From: Primula veris
Taxonomy: Eukaryota; Streptophyta; Magnoliopsida; Ericales; Primulaceae
NCBI GenBank assembly: GCA_963682055.1
Contig: OY821749.1
Location: 31,565,631 to 31,629,630 of the forward strand
Reading direction: 5' to 3'
Length of the DNA: 64,000 nt
A program made the position numbers and the translations under genes. Of this stretch, positions 49,437 through 61,019 are shown piece after piece; the first letter of the stretch is position 1; every line of letters begins with the position of its first letter. The notes beneath the pieces were generated by a model. The model had not been told where the DNA came from. It saw nothing but the letters and a program-made list of their open reading frames with translations, and did not search any database.

Positions 49437-52400
49437 GACTATTCGTTGCTGAATATCGAGAAATACTTCATGGATCTTGGTTGAGTTTTAACTTAGTACC
49501 TACTACAGTTATGTGATCTCAATTGAATGATGAACTGTGGTGAAGCTTTTATTGTTGGAATATTATCCTAGAAGTAAGAACCCGAGATTTTCTCATTTGA
49601 ATATTATGACTTTATGGCCGCCTTGCAATTCATCGTGTGTGTTCATTTGCCTGTGGTGTCTATTATTGTGTTTTTTTTCCCCGAGTACTGAGGTACATTT
49701 TTTAATGGTGTTATACCATGCATAAATCGCAATATATTAGCCTGTAAGATGATGAATATGTAAAGACATATCCCGTCTAGCTGTGTATAAGATGATGGAT
49801 ATGCATAGACATATCCCGTCTAGCAGTCTATATATCAGAGGAGAGGGTGAATAATATGCGACAAGTGCTTTGCATTTGAAATATGAGAGGATTTTATGTA
49901 TCTTTAACCTACAGTTGTGCCATGCATTTAACTTTAAGAAATGACTTTTTTTCCCTTTTTATAAACAAGAATCCACTTCCTGATGGTAATGTGCGCACAG
50001 CTAGTTGGAGGAAATCTTCTAATTTTTCTGTTCGGATCCTTTTTCTTTTTTTTATCCGTCTAAGTAGTGTAATCACTTGATTTCTCATATCAAACATTTG
50101 GGTTTCATTGTACATGAACGTCGTAAGTCGTAACGACCAACGAGTCATTGACCTACAAAAAGTGTTGAGAATTATAATATGTTTGCTAGAAAAACACTAC
50201 CACTTTCTAGATTTGTCTCATAGAAAAGCAGTATTATAATGACCATACTCCATTGTCACACTTACGCTAGCTCCACTTACATTAACCCAATTATCAAAAG
50301 AGACAATGATGTAAGTATAACTCTTTTAGTGAATTATATATCGGGATTGAACCACCCATTTGGTGCAAAAATTATAGTCTCCATTACTTTTTATGTATCT
50401 TAGAAAATATAAAAAAAAATAAAAAAATAAAAGAAACCCCATCACTTTCCATTTTGTAGACCACTACAAGCATATGTTAGTATCACTGCCATCGTGCATC
50501 TTTATGGTCCAACTTTCCTTCTTATTTATGATAGTTGTATGTATGGTGTATAGTGTATACGTACACGTGCATTGAATATATATAAATAGGTGAGTAATCC
50601 ACTGTTTCATTAATAGTTAATGGTCGTAACGATCTTATTACAACATAAACATACAATTCTTACGTGCATTAAATATATAAAGTAAGCTAACTTGAATCGA
50701 TATAATTAGTACTCCAAGCTAGTTACTGAGTAACTAATTAATACATCGTAATTTACATACTATAGTACATCTCATAAACATTTCAACGAAATTGTCCTAA
50801 CCCGGAAATCTGAGCATGGAAGGAATGTCGTTATAAGTCTTAATGGATCATTTTTTTTTTCCCGAAAATCCATTCAGAAAAAGAGACTATTTTGTAAAGA
50901 ATTTCGGGGAGCTGGCGGCTCCGTTAGCTAGCCTTCCCCTAGGTCCTGTCTGATTAACTCTATATATAACCCACATGATTTGTCAATTTATGTATAATCG
51001 ATGTGAGACAAGTCTAACTATAGACAAAATTATATTCAGTAACAAGATAGTAATATACACGTAAATTGACGGACCTTAGAACTAATTCACACCTACATTT
51101 ATAAAGCATTTTTTTTCCGGCCAACATAGATTCTACGGTTATATGTCATCGCTCTCGATCTCGAAGCTAGCTGACATCATCTTTAAAAAAATTACTTATT
51201 ATACACATCACAGACGCATCAGAGACACGTGTAACGTAATTTCGTAGTGGAAAAATAAAACGGATTATAATGTGAACCCCAAATGTAAACACATGCAGAA
51301 TTTACATATTTTTTTTGATGAAAATTAAGATTATCCTATGAAATTTTGACAAGTACTCTACGAGTATATGATGAGGGTTGGTTAGACTTGGCCCCTGCTT
51401 GATATCTTTGAAATTTGGGAGACAAAAAGATGCAAGTAGGTCACAAAACCATGGTAAAAATCGATATAATTAAAGCAACTAACTAGTGTTGCCGACTTTT
51501 TTACTTTTTATTGACCAAATGATGGTAAGTACTTGTTCATAATTAGTATCATTCATAACCAAAAAAAAAGGATCATTTTCTTAGTTTATCAATGAAATTA
51601 ATTTAGACATATGTAAAACATCTCGTAAAATGCAAGTTCCCTACTAAATCAGGACTTTTATGGTTTGTTCACATCCAAAACTCAAGTATTTTTTTTGAAC
51701 TCTTCAATAAACTAGATAGAATTTATATAGTATTTATTAACTTAAACATATATAAGTCAATCAAGCACAGAATATGTTTAATAGCCAGGGGGTTTTATCA
51801 ACACGTGTCATAATTGAGGGGTGAATTTGCATAATCTAAAAGCTTGTTTTGCTTAGTATGGCATTTCTTAATTAACTCGATTGTCACCTTTTTAGCCAAA
51901 AAGTGTGCCCCTTTATTTTGATCTTTCCCCAGAATCCACATACCTGATACTATACCATATTGTATTTATAAACACAACTCATAGATTGAGACATTTTGTC
52001 ACTTAAAAGTAAGCAAAACCATACCCTAATAAGCAAAAAACTCCCCATAAAACCAAAAGGAAAAAGAGAAAAAAAATCAAATGATGAACCTCACGTTTCC
52101 CCAAGCATAATAGAAAGCTATTGTCATCAATGAACTGAATTTATTGTCCAATACGGAGGAAATATTGTTCTAGTTCTACAATAGCCTTGAAAACAAAAAT
52201 TTCAAATTAATAGAGTTTAAAGTAAAAACGTGTTAGCTTAATTATACTTTTTATCCGTTACACTTAATAATTTGTAAAACTATATAGTTATATTATGTGG
52301 CAAACTTTAAAGTCATGTTGATTTATTTTTTGTGACACTTCTAATTAAACAAATAAAAAACATTTTTTTGTTCTTTGATGGTGTGCTCAAGAAGAACCCT

Positions 52401-53667
52401 CTGATGACATCTGATTCTCTGAATTGAAATCATTATGATTTCAGTGAATAACTTAAATGGCTGAAAAATAATTTTTAGTATTCATTGATCATCAATTTTC
52501 ATGTGCCATGGATTTCGTAAAAAAAGAAATGCTTAAATTATAGTATTCATTAATTATCTCTGTTAAATATTTCTATCATAACCGTCCTTCGATCCCGTCT
52601 TGTTTGGTTACATCTCCTAAAACCAGTCGAGTTTATTAGAGATTGAAAGAAAAAAAAAGGTACTGGCTTCATGCATCTTAATTCTCAGAACAAAAACATT
52701 AAGAACTCGGTTTTATTTTTATTTTTTGATAATGATAACTCCCTCATTTTTAAAAAATTTATCGACCAAATATAACTACAATGTCCATACATATGATGTA
52801 ACTATCATCTTTAACCTAATTATATACCTCGTATGACAGTATATCAACGGAACATTTATCATCAACCTTAATGAAAAACATCATTTGTTACCCTAAATTG
52901 ATAAGATTTACACTAGATTTCAATCTCTATTTATTTCCCTCTATCTCTCCACTCTAAGCAAAAGCCTGGCTCTGAAATAAAAGAAGTTCCCAACAAAATC
53001 TGAACCGAATTTAATTTGGGACAGGCACCAAAACCTATGTCCTATTTGACTCTTTTCCCCATTTGACTTCTATCATTATTCAAGTTCCTATGCATCAACA
53101 AATAAAAGGATTCATTTAAAGGATTGATATAAAAAGAAATTTACTTTTCTTTACAAAAAGTCATAAACAATAGTAGTAGCTAGTATTAAAATATAAACCA
53201 TACTGTAATTATATGTAAATAATAGTAGTACTTAAAGTAGTCAGTTTAGTTATATAGTTAACTGTTAACCTGTGCTAAATTAATACAGTACTTAAGAAGA
53301 TTTTTGATTTTCTTAATCTAATTGCCAATTTGCCATGATTATCTAAATTAAACAGTATCAATTGCACACAAACTATGCATGCACGTGTATAATTTTATTG
53401 ACCAATAACCATTTTCAAGCTTGAAATATTGTCACCAAATTGCCAAATAAATTATATATAAAAAAAACGCGCTAGTCTTATAATTGTCACATCCATTTAA
53501 AATTGTGTATATGCCTAAGTTTTACATTTATTATTCCTTCTCCCCACTCCTAAACCCCACTAGCTACAAAACCATATATCCTTTCTTTCTCAACACTCGT
53601 AAGACTAGAGAGTGAAACAAAAGGAGTGAGAAACAAAGCATTTCCCTACATATATTTCCGTAAGAGT
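49437..53667. other. Intergenic region between CPN10 and the CLE gene
   Basis: The first ~350 bases are the likely CPN10 3' UTR, including a ~45-bp tandem duplication (ATGATGAATATGTAAAGACA at about 49749 and a near copy at 49792). Beyond that I see no gene and no clear transposon. A TATA-like TTATATATAAA at about 53452-53462 lies some 210 bases before the CLE start and may belong to it. Confidence 0.5.
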
Positions 53668-53913
53668 ATGATGAGAAAAGAGCTAGCTTGTTTAGCACTT
53701 GTTTTGCTAATAAGCTTAGGGTTGAAAACACAATGTTTTGCAGATGGGAATGGCAAATCTAGAGGGTTTAAAGTCATTTCTTCTCCTCAAATTAATCATA
53801 AAAAGGCTCATAAAGAATTTAATGGGAAGACATCTAAACTGGATCAAGATAAAGTTTTTGGAGCTGACAAAAGAAGAGTCTACACAGGTCCAAATCCTCT
53901 TCATAATAGATAA
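53668..53913 (+). CDS. CLE signalling-peptide precursor, CLE22-like
   Basis: A single-exon precursor of 81 residues. It starts with a signal peptide: positive MMRKE, then the hydrophobic core LACLALVLLISLGL, with cleavage likely near residue 25. A variable basic linker follows. The C-terminus carries the CLE dodecapeptide RRVYTGPNPLHN at residues 69-80, followed by a single Arg. The family consensus is R-x-V-P-x-G-P-x-P-x-H-N; the match to Arabidopsis CLE22 (RRVFTGPNPLHN) is close. CLE peptides are secreted, trimmed, hydroxylated on prolines and perceived by leucine-rich-repeat receptor kinases such as the CLV1/BAM class to control meristem and vascular cell fate. Position 4, usually Pro, is Tyr here. 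The ATG at 53668 was chosen because it begins the signal peptide; a second ATG follows at once. Confidence 0.92.
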   Translation: MMRKELACLALVLLISLGLKTQCFADGNGKSRGFKVISSPQINHKKAHKEFNGKTSKLDQDKVFGADKRRVYTGPNPLHNR

Positions 53914-55795
53914 GTTGCACCAAAGATGTCCATTAGAATTATTTATTTATCTTTTATTAACCCTAATCGATGTAACTTGCTTTTTATATAGTTTTTTTAA
54001 GAAATGTTCGATTTTGTAAGTGTAAAGTACTTAGTTCTGATTTTGAAATGGTGTTGAAGACATCAGTATCTGCTTGTGTCAAGGTGGTGTTTTTTGTTTC
54101 ATTTAAATATCACTATGTTTTTTCTGGGTTCAATTTATCATGTCATAAATGTTTAGGCCATTAATGAGGTTGTTGAAATAGTAATTCGTTGGGCTATGTT
54201 TTGTCCTTGTTTGTCAGCCTTTTGAGTTAAATACGGGATCCAGGACATATATTTCAAATTGTTTAACAATGAAAGTGTTAAATTGACAAGTGTTCTACCT
54301 TTTCTTTCATTAATTTTTCTAGAATTAGAAACTTAGCTATGACAAGTATGCTATTGGAAACTATTGTGTCTATAGAGCATTTTTAATATAATTCTTCTTG
54401 GTGCTGTTTATTTATTTCCTAGATCATATTACGTACACTAGTTCGGAAGTCTAATTGGTTTTTAAGTACAATTGTAAAATTTCGAATGTGCAAACAAACA
54501 AGTGAGTATCAGTAAAACAATAAAATGAAGATTAAAGGGATATTTTTGTTTGAATGCTTACAATATTTAGTTTACAAAGGGAGAGAAAATGTTATTTGAA
54601 TTATGAATTTTTAAAAATATATTTTAATTGAATGTCCAATCACAATTTCATCAGGTTTTGATATTTTAAGTAAATTAAATTTTTTTGAACAAAGATTTAA
54701 GATATTTGCTCTTTTCATAATTTCCAAAGTAAAGGATGGCTTCCTTTCAATACCCAACATGATGTACATCATGGAATTTAGACTAAAAGGATTTTCCACC
54801 ATAGATGGGCATCATGGTTTCAAAGACTATTTACACTAATTGTTCCCATGGTTTTAAAGTCTTACAGTAAATATTCCAATATGTTTTGAACATTTGATAT
54901 AACCAAGTCCTTGTTGTTAACTAGCAGTCATTTTAATGATGAAAATTAAAAAAATTGTAGCCAATATGTAAATCAATTATGTTGACGATGTCTCATAATT
55001 TGAGCACTAAAAGTTTTCGTTTGTAAGGGAAAAAAAAATGTAAAGCGAACAAGTCAGTTTTTTCCTAAAATTTGGAATCAAATCTGTTATTTTTTTATAA
55101 CTAGGTCTAACCTAAATATTGTTTGTTGGGGGAGTCAGATTTTCCATAAACATAGTTTGTTACTTTTAGGTTGTAGCATTTTAATGAGATATTAATTTTA
55201 TGTGGAAAAGGAATAGGAAAACATGGATACCTAACACCCAGTGTTTGTTCCTGGTCCTCGGATGATAATAATCACTATTACAACTAACAATTGACGCCGT
55301 AATAAACTGTTCTGGCTAGCATTTTATTGATATAATATAGAAATCACCATATATATGAATCAAAATTACAAAACAGTCACACATCTTATTAAACTAGTAA
55401 TAGTTGACGTGTGTCATACGTACTGATATAGATATGATCCCGACAAATAAACTTAATATTTTTTTTAAAATTTAAATATCGAATGATTAAATATAATTAA
55501 TTAACAATCGTATAAAAAAGTAACATAATGTTTTAATCTTATAAAAAATACACAACGATTTTGTTTGAAATATAAATATGCGTGTAAAATAACATTTTTA
55601 AAGTTATTTATGTATTTGAATTGAGTGATGATATTTAAAATTAATTACAATATTATAGTGAGGATATTTTTGAAAAATTTGGGTAAAATTGGACAGGCTC
55701 AAAATGCTTGGTTTGACTTATATTAATATTATGATAAATTATTTCTTTTAAACTTCCCATATTATTCTCAGTTACGTACCACACATTATAAAAAA
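53914..55795. other. Intergenic region after the CLE gene
   Basis: AT-rich without supported genes. The CLE 3' UTR should be in the first few hundred bases. No transposon ends were recognised. Confidence 0.5.
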
Positions 55796-56248
55796 TCAAA
55801 GGGAAGAAAAAATGGGGACACCGGGCAAGGACACGCCCGAGTCTACTATGAAAACATTTCCCGAAATATATTTTGAGGAATCGTCGATCAAATACCTAAC
55901 GAGAGATGTCAATGCTGGATCTGTATCAGCCATGCCACCGTCCGTTGTAAGCGGGACAATTTTACTGTTCACTTTTTTCGACCAATATTTTTTTACTAGA
56001 CCTTCGGTGATCTCCGACTTAAAAAGCCCGGGACAGATTGAGTTTACTCTTATCTTGTACTGCCCAAGTTCACTTGCCATTACCTGAAATTGAAAAATAT
56101 AACTCTACTGATAATAAATTATAACGACCCCCTTTAATTTATATGTGAAACCATAGAGTTTTTTGCCAAAATGGTCCAGTGGACCACTTAAATTCCCAGA
56201 ATGGGCTACCTTTCTGAAATATTCCCAAAATGGTCTACTTTTGAAAAA

Positions 56249-56398
56249 CGACCGATCGAAATGATTAAATCGACCGGTCGTTTTATTATTGAACTCTCTG
56301 GAACAATTTGGACAATAAACGATCGGTCGAATTGGACAATACGACCGGTCGTTTTTCAGACAAAAACGATCGGTCGTTATGTACATTTCGATCGGTCG
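56249..56398. repeat. Palindrome array, left end of the MULE
   Basis: Six 10-mers fitting the self-complementary consensus CGAYCGRTCG occur at 56249, 56271, 56320, 56342, 56367 and 56389. They are all inside the left TIR. They are candidate transposase-binding sites by position; binding is inferred. Confidence 0.85.
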
Positions 56399-56619
56399 TT
56401 TTTCAGAAATGCTTGTACTTAAAAAACTCATCTCATTTCCCCAGACCACTGTACTCATCTCATTTCTCAGACCACTGTAAAAATAAAAAAAACAGAGCTC
56501 TTAGATCATTTTAGGGCAAATCTCAGATCTCTTCCAAAACAGGTAAAAACTCAATATTTTGTGTTGTTGTTGGAGTATTATTTGAGTAAAATTGTTAATT
56601 TTACCGTGTGGTTATCGAA

Positions 56620-58350
56620 ATGAAAAATCCTACAATTATGTGTTATTGGGGAGGTACGATAATGGAAACTACTAGCGAGGGGTTATCTTATGATATTTCT
56701 TATAAAAATTTTTTTAAGGTATCTAGAAACACGACATACGACCAATTTTTGGAAAAATTGTTTAAGGTACTTGATGTATCATCGACTTCAAATCGTTTGA
56801 GTTTAACATGTCGTTATCCATATCTGACTACACTTACTGAGTTTAAATATATGCGATTGGCTGTTGATGATAATGATTCGTTGGAAACCATGCTTGAGTT
56901 AATAGAAGAAAATGGAAGAACGTTTATAGAGTTATATGTTGAAATTGAGCAAGTTTACTCTTCTGATCAAGATTACGGGTTGTATTATAATATTCTTTCC
57001 ACTAATGAAATCGGTACATCAAGTGGAACACCCATTCGACAAGAGCCAATGCATGAAATCGGTACATCAAGTAGAACACCCATTCGACAAGAGCCAATGC
57101 TAGAGGTATATTCTGAGAACAACGAACCAGATTTGACACATTTGGATGCAGTGTGTCGATTGGCAGATAATATTGGTTGGTCGATAGAACTTGGGGATGA
57201 ACCAGAGGATGAAGATCCGGACTTCAATATTAGCGAAAACGAGTCTGACGATGACGAAGAAAATGTACAAGAAGTTGAGTACGAAGAATTATCATCTGAA
57301 ATGGGCTTGTATATGGATGAGGATGAAAACGACCAATCAAGTGGGTCACAATTGGCGAATAATACTATTCCCGATGAAATTCCTATGCATCAACCAATGT
57401 CAAGTTTGTTTAATGAACCGTTCGACACTCAAGAAAATTATAGTAACCAGAGACGAAATTATATGATGTATCCTGGATTTTGGGATCCTCAAGTTAATGA
57501 TCCTTTTATTGGTCTTTTATTTAGGGATAAAGAAATGTTGAAAAAGGGAATAAAACTTTGGTCAATCAAACGTAACATCCATTTTTCCACTAAAAGTTCG
57601 AAGGCAAAATTTTGGGAAATTCGTTGTAAACTGGCCGAAACTCAACAATGCAAATGGAAACTACGAGCTTCACTAAGAAAGAAACATGGATTTTTTGAAG
57701 TGTCGGTGTACAACGGTCCTCATACATGCATTCATGCCGAGCTTACAACTGATCATCCACAGTTAGATTCCAATCTTGTTGCCCAAACCATTCGAAATGC
57801 CATCACAACTAATCCTATGATGAAGATTTCATTAGTTAAAGAGATTGTGAATGCCCGCTTTGAAATGTCAGTTTCATACAAAAAAGCTTATTTAGGTAAA
57901 CAAAAAGCAATCGCAGAGATATTTGGTAATTGGGAAGACTCGTATAAGGTTTTACCTAAATTTATGAAAGCGCTTCAAAAGTATAATCCCGGTACCATAG
58001 CTTCGTATGAGACAACGCCAGTTTACGATGTGGTAGGAAATCCAGTGGGTGAGGTATTGAACAGATTTTTCTTCACATTTAAGGCCGTTATTGATGCATT
58101 TCAGTATTGTAGGCCAGTTATCGCTATTGATGCTACTCACTTATATGGGAAGTATAAAGGTAAGATTTTGTTGGCCATGGCATCGGATGCAGATAATCAT
58201 GTTTTTCCCATTGGTTGTGCATTTGTTGCTGAGGAGAGTACAATTTCGTGGAGCTATTTTCTTTCTAACATTATGCGACATGTGATTAAAGAGCGCGTGA
58301 ATATTTGTTTAGTAAAACGTTACCTACACATCTTGTACCTAACATATTAA
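56620..58350 (+). CDS. MULE transposase, truncated (MuDR family)
   Basis: An open frame of 576 residues inside the MULE. A variable N-terminal half is rich in Glu and Asp and has an internal duplication of EIGTSS.TPIRQEPM near residues 129-160. From about residue 292 (DPFIGLLFRDKEML) comes the MuDR-type DNA-binding region with Cys and His (KWKLRA, HTC). The MULE catalytic domain starts near 500, and VIAIDATHLYGKYKG supplies the first catalytic Asp (504). The protein then departs from the family at VNICLV, exactly where the second catalytic Asp (normally SDRH) should follow, and ends after 14 more residues. The rest of the domain and the SWIM zinc finger are missing. A 26-base phrase at 58341 repeats at 58430, marking the deletion area. 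The copy should be non-autonomous. Chosen ATG: 56620; a GTG lies four codons upstream. Confidence 0.9.
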   Translation: MKNPTIMCYWGGTIMETTSEGLSYDISYKNFFKVSRNTTYDQFLEKLFKVLDVSSTSNRLSLTCRYPYLTTLTEFKYMRLAVDDNDSLETMLELIEENGRTFIELYVEIEQVYSSDQDYGLYYNILSTNEIGTSSGTPIRQEPMHEIGTSSRTPIRQEPMLEVYSENNEPDLTHLDAVCRLADNIGWSIELGDEPEDEDPDFNISENESDDDEENVQEVEYEELSSEMGLYMDEDENDQSSGSQLANNTIPDEIPMHQPMSSLFNEPFDTQENYSNQRRNYMMYPGFWDPQVNDPFIGLLFRDKEMLKKGIKLWSIKRNIHFSTKSSKAKFWEIRCKLAETQQCKWKLRASLRKKHGFFEVSVYNGPHTCIHAELTTDHPQLDSNLVAQTIRNAITTNPMMKISLVKEIVNARFEMSVSYKKAYLGKQKAIAEIFGNWEDSYKVLPKFMKALQKYNPGTIASYETTPVYDVVGNPVGEVLNRFFFTFKAVIDAFQYCRPVIAIDATHLYGKYKGKILLAMASDADNHVFPIGCAFVAEESTISWSYFLSNIMRHVIKERVNICLVKRYLHILYLTY

Positions 58351-58557
58351 TTTACGACATCATTTTATGTGATAATACTAGTCTAGTGCATAAATCTTTC
58401 GAAAAATCCGATCCAACACTCTCGTACTAAACATATTAATTTACGACATCATTTTTTAAGAGATCATGTTCAAAAAGGGGATCATGTTTTTATATATTTT
58501 TTGTCAAATCAGTGTCCAAAACTGCAAAAAATCCTTGTTCTGTAAATTCTTTACAGT

Positions 58558-58820
58558 CGATCGGTCGTTTATGAAAAACGACCGATCGTTTTTCAACAGA
58601 CGACCGATCGTTTTTCAGAAACGACCGATCGTTTTAAGTATGATTTCTTCCAGTGAGTTCAGACCAAAAACGACCGATCGAAATGTATATAACGACCGAT
58701 CGTTTTTGTCTGAAAAACGACCGGTCGTATTGTCCAATTCGACCGATCGTTTATTGTCCAAATTGTTCCAGAGAGTTCAATAATAAAACGACCGGTCGAT
58801 TTAATCATTTCGATCGGTCG
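58558..58820. repeat. Palindrome array, right end of the MULE
   Basis: Ten copies of CGAYCGRTCG occur at 58558, 58579, 58601, 58622, 58671, 58693, 58718, 58740, 58789 and 58811. The last six lie in the TIR and mirror the left end. The first four form an extra subterminal block at 21-22 bp spacing, about two helical turns. Confidence 0.85.
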
Positions 58821-59587
58821 TTTTTCAAAAGTAGACCATTTTGGGAATATTTCAGAAAGGTAGCCCATTCTGGGAATTTAAGTGGTCCAGTGGACCATTT
58901 TGGCAAAAAACTCGAAACCATAGATAGTGCAAGTGTTTCAAGATGGCATTTTTTTGCATAAAACGTGTAAGCTTTTCATCTTTATACGGTTATACCAAAT
59001 TAAGCGATATGTTTGTTTCCAAGGAGAAAAATAAGTTGTTTTGAGTTTTGAAGCTAGAGGTAAGTACATAGCTAGGAAAATGACATTTTATACACTTTTT
59101 TTTTCTCTTCATATTACAGGTTTGGAGGAAGTTTTTCCCTTACATTTCATACACTAATAGAACGGCAAATGATTAGGAAAGAACATGTTTTTGTCCCCAA
59201 ACTAAATAAGTTTAAATATTATTACCAGGTCATGGGTCTGATTTTAGTTATGAATTAATTATGATCTATGCCCTGGGTAAATTTTGGATTAGTCCATGAA
59301 AACAAAAATATTTAAGGATTGGTCCATAAAACTGAAACTAATTAAGCATTGGTCCATTTTCCCTAATTAATCAATAAAAATGTAAAAAATCAGAAAAAAT
59401 GAAAAATTCCAGAAAATAAAAATGCAAAAATGAAAAAATCAAAAAAATATGAAAAAATAAAAATAAAAAATAAAAGAGGCAAAACCCCGAAAAAACACGA
59501 TTTTTTTTTAAAATCCCAAAAAATCAAAAAAAAATCCCAAAAAATCAACAAAAATCTAAAATCAACAAAAATCCGAAAACGCAAAAA

Positions 59588-59596
59588 CAGTCTGAA

Positions 59597-59639
<43 letters not shown>

Positions 59640-60070
59640 GTCTGAACTTTTATATATATATATATATATAAACAGTCTGAACTTCCGAAACGAAGTCTCG
59701 GGGAGTCGTTACAAAGGGCTAATAGAGCTTGTTGTGCTTAATATCACTGCTACAAAAGCCTTGCCTGCAAATTGCCACACTACAAAAAATATCCCTTCCC
59801 ATCAAATGCCTTTGTTGAAGAAAGCATTTGATTCTTCAGCCCTTCATTTTTCGGTGTTGCTAAGGACATATAAACCTGATTTTCTTATTTATGATACTAT
59901 TCAGCCGTGGGCCCCGGTGATTGCAAGTATATACGATATCCCTGCGGTAGCGTACATAAGGCAAAACCCCGAAAAAACACGATTTTTTTTAAAAAAATCC
60001 CAAAAAAATCCCAAAAAATCAACAAAAATCTAAAATCAACAAAAATCCGAAAACGCAAAAACAGTCTGAA

Positions 60071-60109
<39 letters not shown>

Positions 60110-60215
60110 CAGTCTGAACTTATATATATATATATATATATAAACAGTCTGAACTTTTATATATATATATATAAAAACAGTCTGAACTTTTATATATATA
60201 TATAAACAGTCTGAA

Positions 60216-60258
<43 letters not shown>

Positions 60259-60655
60259 CAGTCTGAACTTTTATATATATATATAAAAAAAACAGTCTGA
60301 ACTTTTATATATATATATATAAAAACAGTCTGAACTTTTATATATATATATATATAAAAACAGTCTGAACTTTTATATATATATATAAAAACAGTCTGAA
60401 CTTTTATATATATATATAAAAAACAGTCTGAACTTTTATATATATATATATATATAAAAACAGTCTGAACTTTTATATATATATATATAAAACAGTCTGA
60501 ACTTTTATATATATATATATATAAAAACAGTCTGAACTTTTATATATATATATGAAAAAACAGTCTGAACTTTTATATATATATATATATAAAAACAGTC
60601 TGAACTTTTATATATATATATATATATGAAAAAACAGTCTGAAAACTTTTACAGT
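59588..60655. repeat. Minisatellite: CAGTCTGAACTTTTATATA units with variable AT runs
   Basis: About twenty units of 31-51 bp are present, each with the fixed core CAGTCTGAACTT and a (TA)n run whose length varies. Three copies precede the UGT fragment (59588, 59639, 59674); the rest run from about 60062 to 60640. It is a compound VNTR expected to be highly polymorphic. No spacers or Cas-like genes are present. Confidence 0.92.
59719..59955 (+). pseudogene. UDP-glycosyltransferase gene fragment (UGT91/94-like)
   Basis: An uninterrupted 79-codon stretch reads LIELVVLN..., ALPANCHTTKNIPSHQM, LLKKAFDSSALHFSVLL, RTYKPDFLIYDTIQPWAP and IYDIPAVAY. This matches the N-terminal acceptor-domain portion (roughly residues 65-140) of plant UGT91/UGT94-type enzymes, which add sugars to flavonoid or terpenoid glycosides. 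There is no start, no C-terminal UDP-binding PSPG box and no splice context. It is bracketed by direct copies of AGGCAAAACCCCGAAAAAAC (59477 and 59959), so it is an isolated, captured fragment. Confidence 0.85.
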
Positions 60656-60781
60656 AACAAACTATCTTCGTGTAGCTAATCTCATTTGTGCGATGTGGTG
60701 TATTGACAATCACCAACTCAATATCAATGCTATATATATACTCCTGGTTTGACAACAGGATAGACATTTGGCCACAGTAGA

Positions 60782-60782
<1 letters not shown>

Positions 60783-60852
<70 letters not shown>
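60783..60852. repeat. (AT)n microsatellite
   Basis: A run of roughly 35 AT units, followed by TAGATATATACATA. Shorter AT runs lie at about 60989-61016, 61659-61681 and 63744-63772. Confidence 0.95.
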
Positions 60853-60854
<2 letters not shown>

Positions 60855-60988
60855 TATATACATAGATATATACATATATAAACATGCGGCGGTGGAGGCA
60901 GGCCGCTTGCGACGACGAGAGTGAGGAGGAACAAACCTCCGACGACAGCGGCGGAGGTGGAGGGAGCGACGGAGGAGCAGCAAAATAG

Positions 60989-61019
<31 letters not shown>

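Larger units (their letters stand above)
56156..58913 (+). mobile_element. Mutator-like element (MULE) with 9-bp target duplication
   Basis: A 2758-bp element flanked by identical GAAACCATA at 56147-56155 and 58914-58922. Its terminal inverted repeats are 248 bp each (56156-56403 and 58666-58913), begin GAGTTTTTTGCCAAAATGG, and differ at only a few positions, so the insertion is fairly recent. The element carries one interrupted transposase gene. It inserted between pieces of the SDR pseudogene. A 9-bp duplication and long TIRs define the Mutator superfamily. Confidence 0.95.

Noticed and set aside
56105..56458. Open frame rich in DRSF/RPIV peptide repeats, mirrored at 58653-58961
   Set aside because: Both are readings of the MULE terminal inverted repeats; the peptide repetition comes from the CGAYCGRTCG 10-mer.
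59588..60655. Regularly spaced repeats resembling a CRISPR array
   Set aside because: The intervals are (TA)n runs, not unique spacers, and the genome is a plant nuclear one. It is a minisatellite.
60884..60988. Small GC-rich open frame with acidic and glycine-rich peptide
   Set aside because: About 34 codons between AT microsatellites, without any context of a gene; perhaps a captured 5' exon, but not supportable as a gene.
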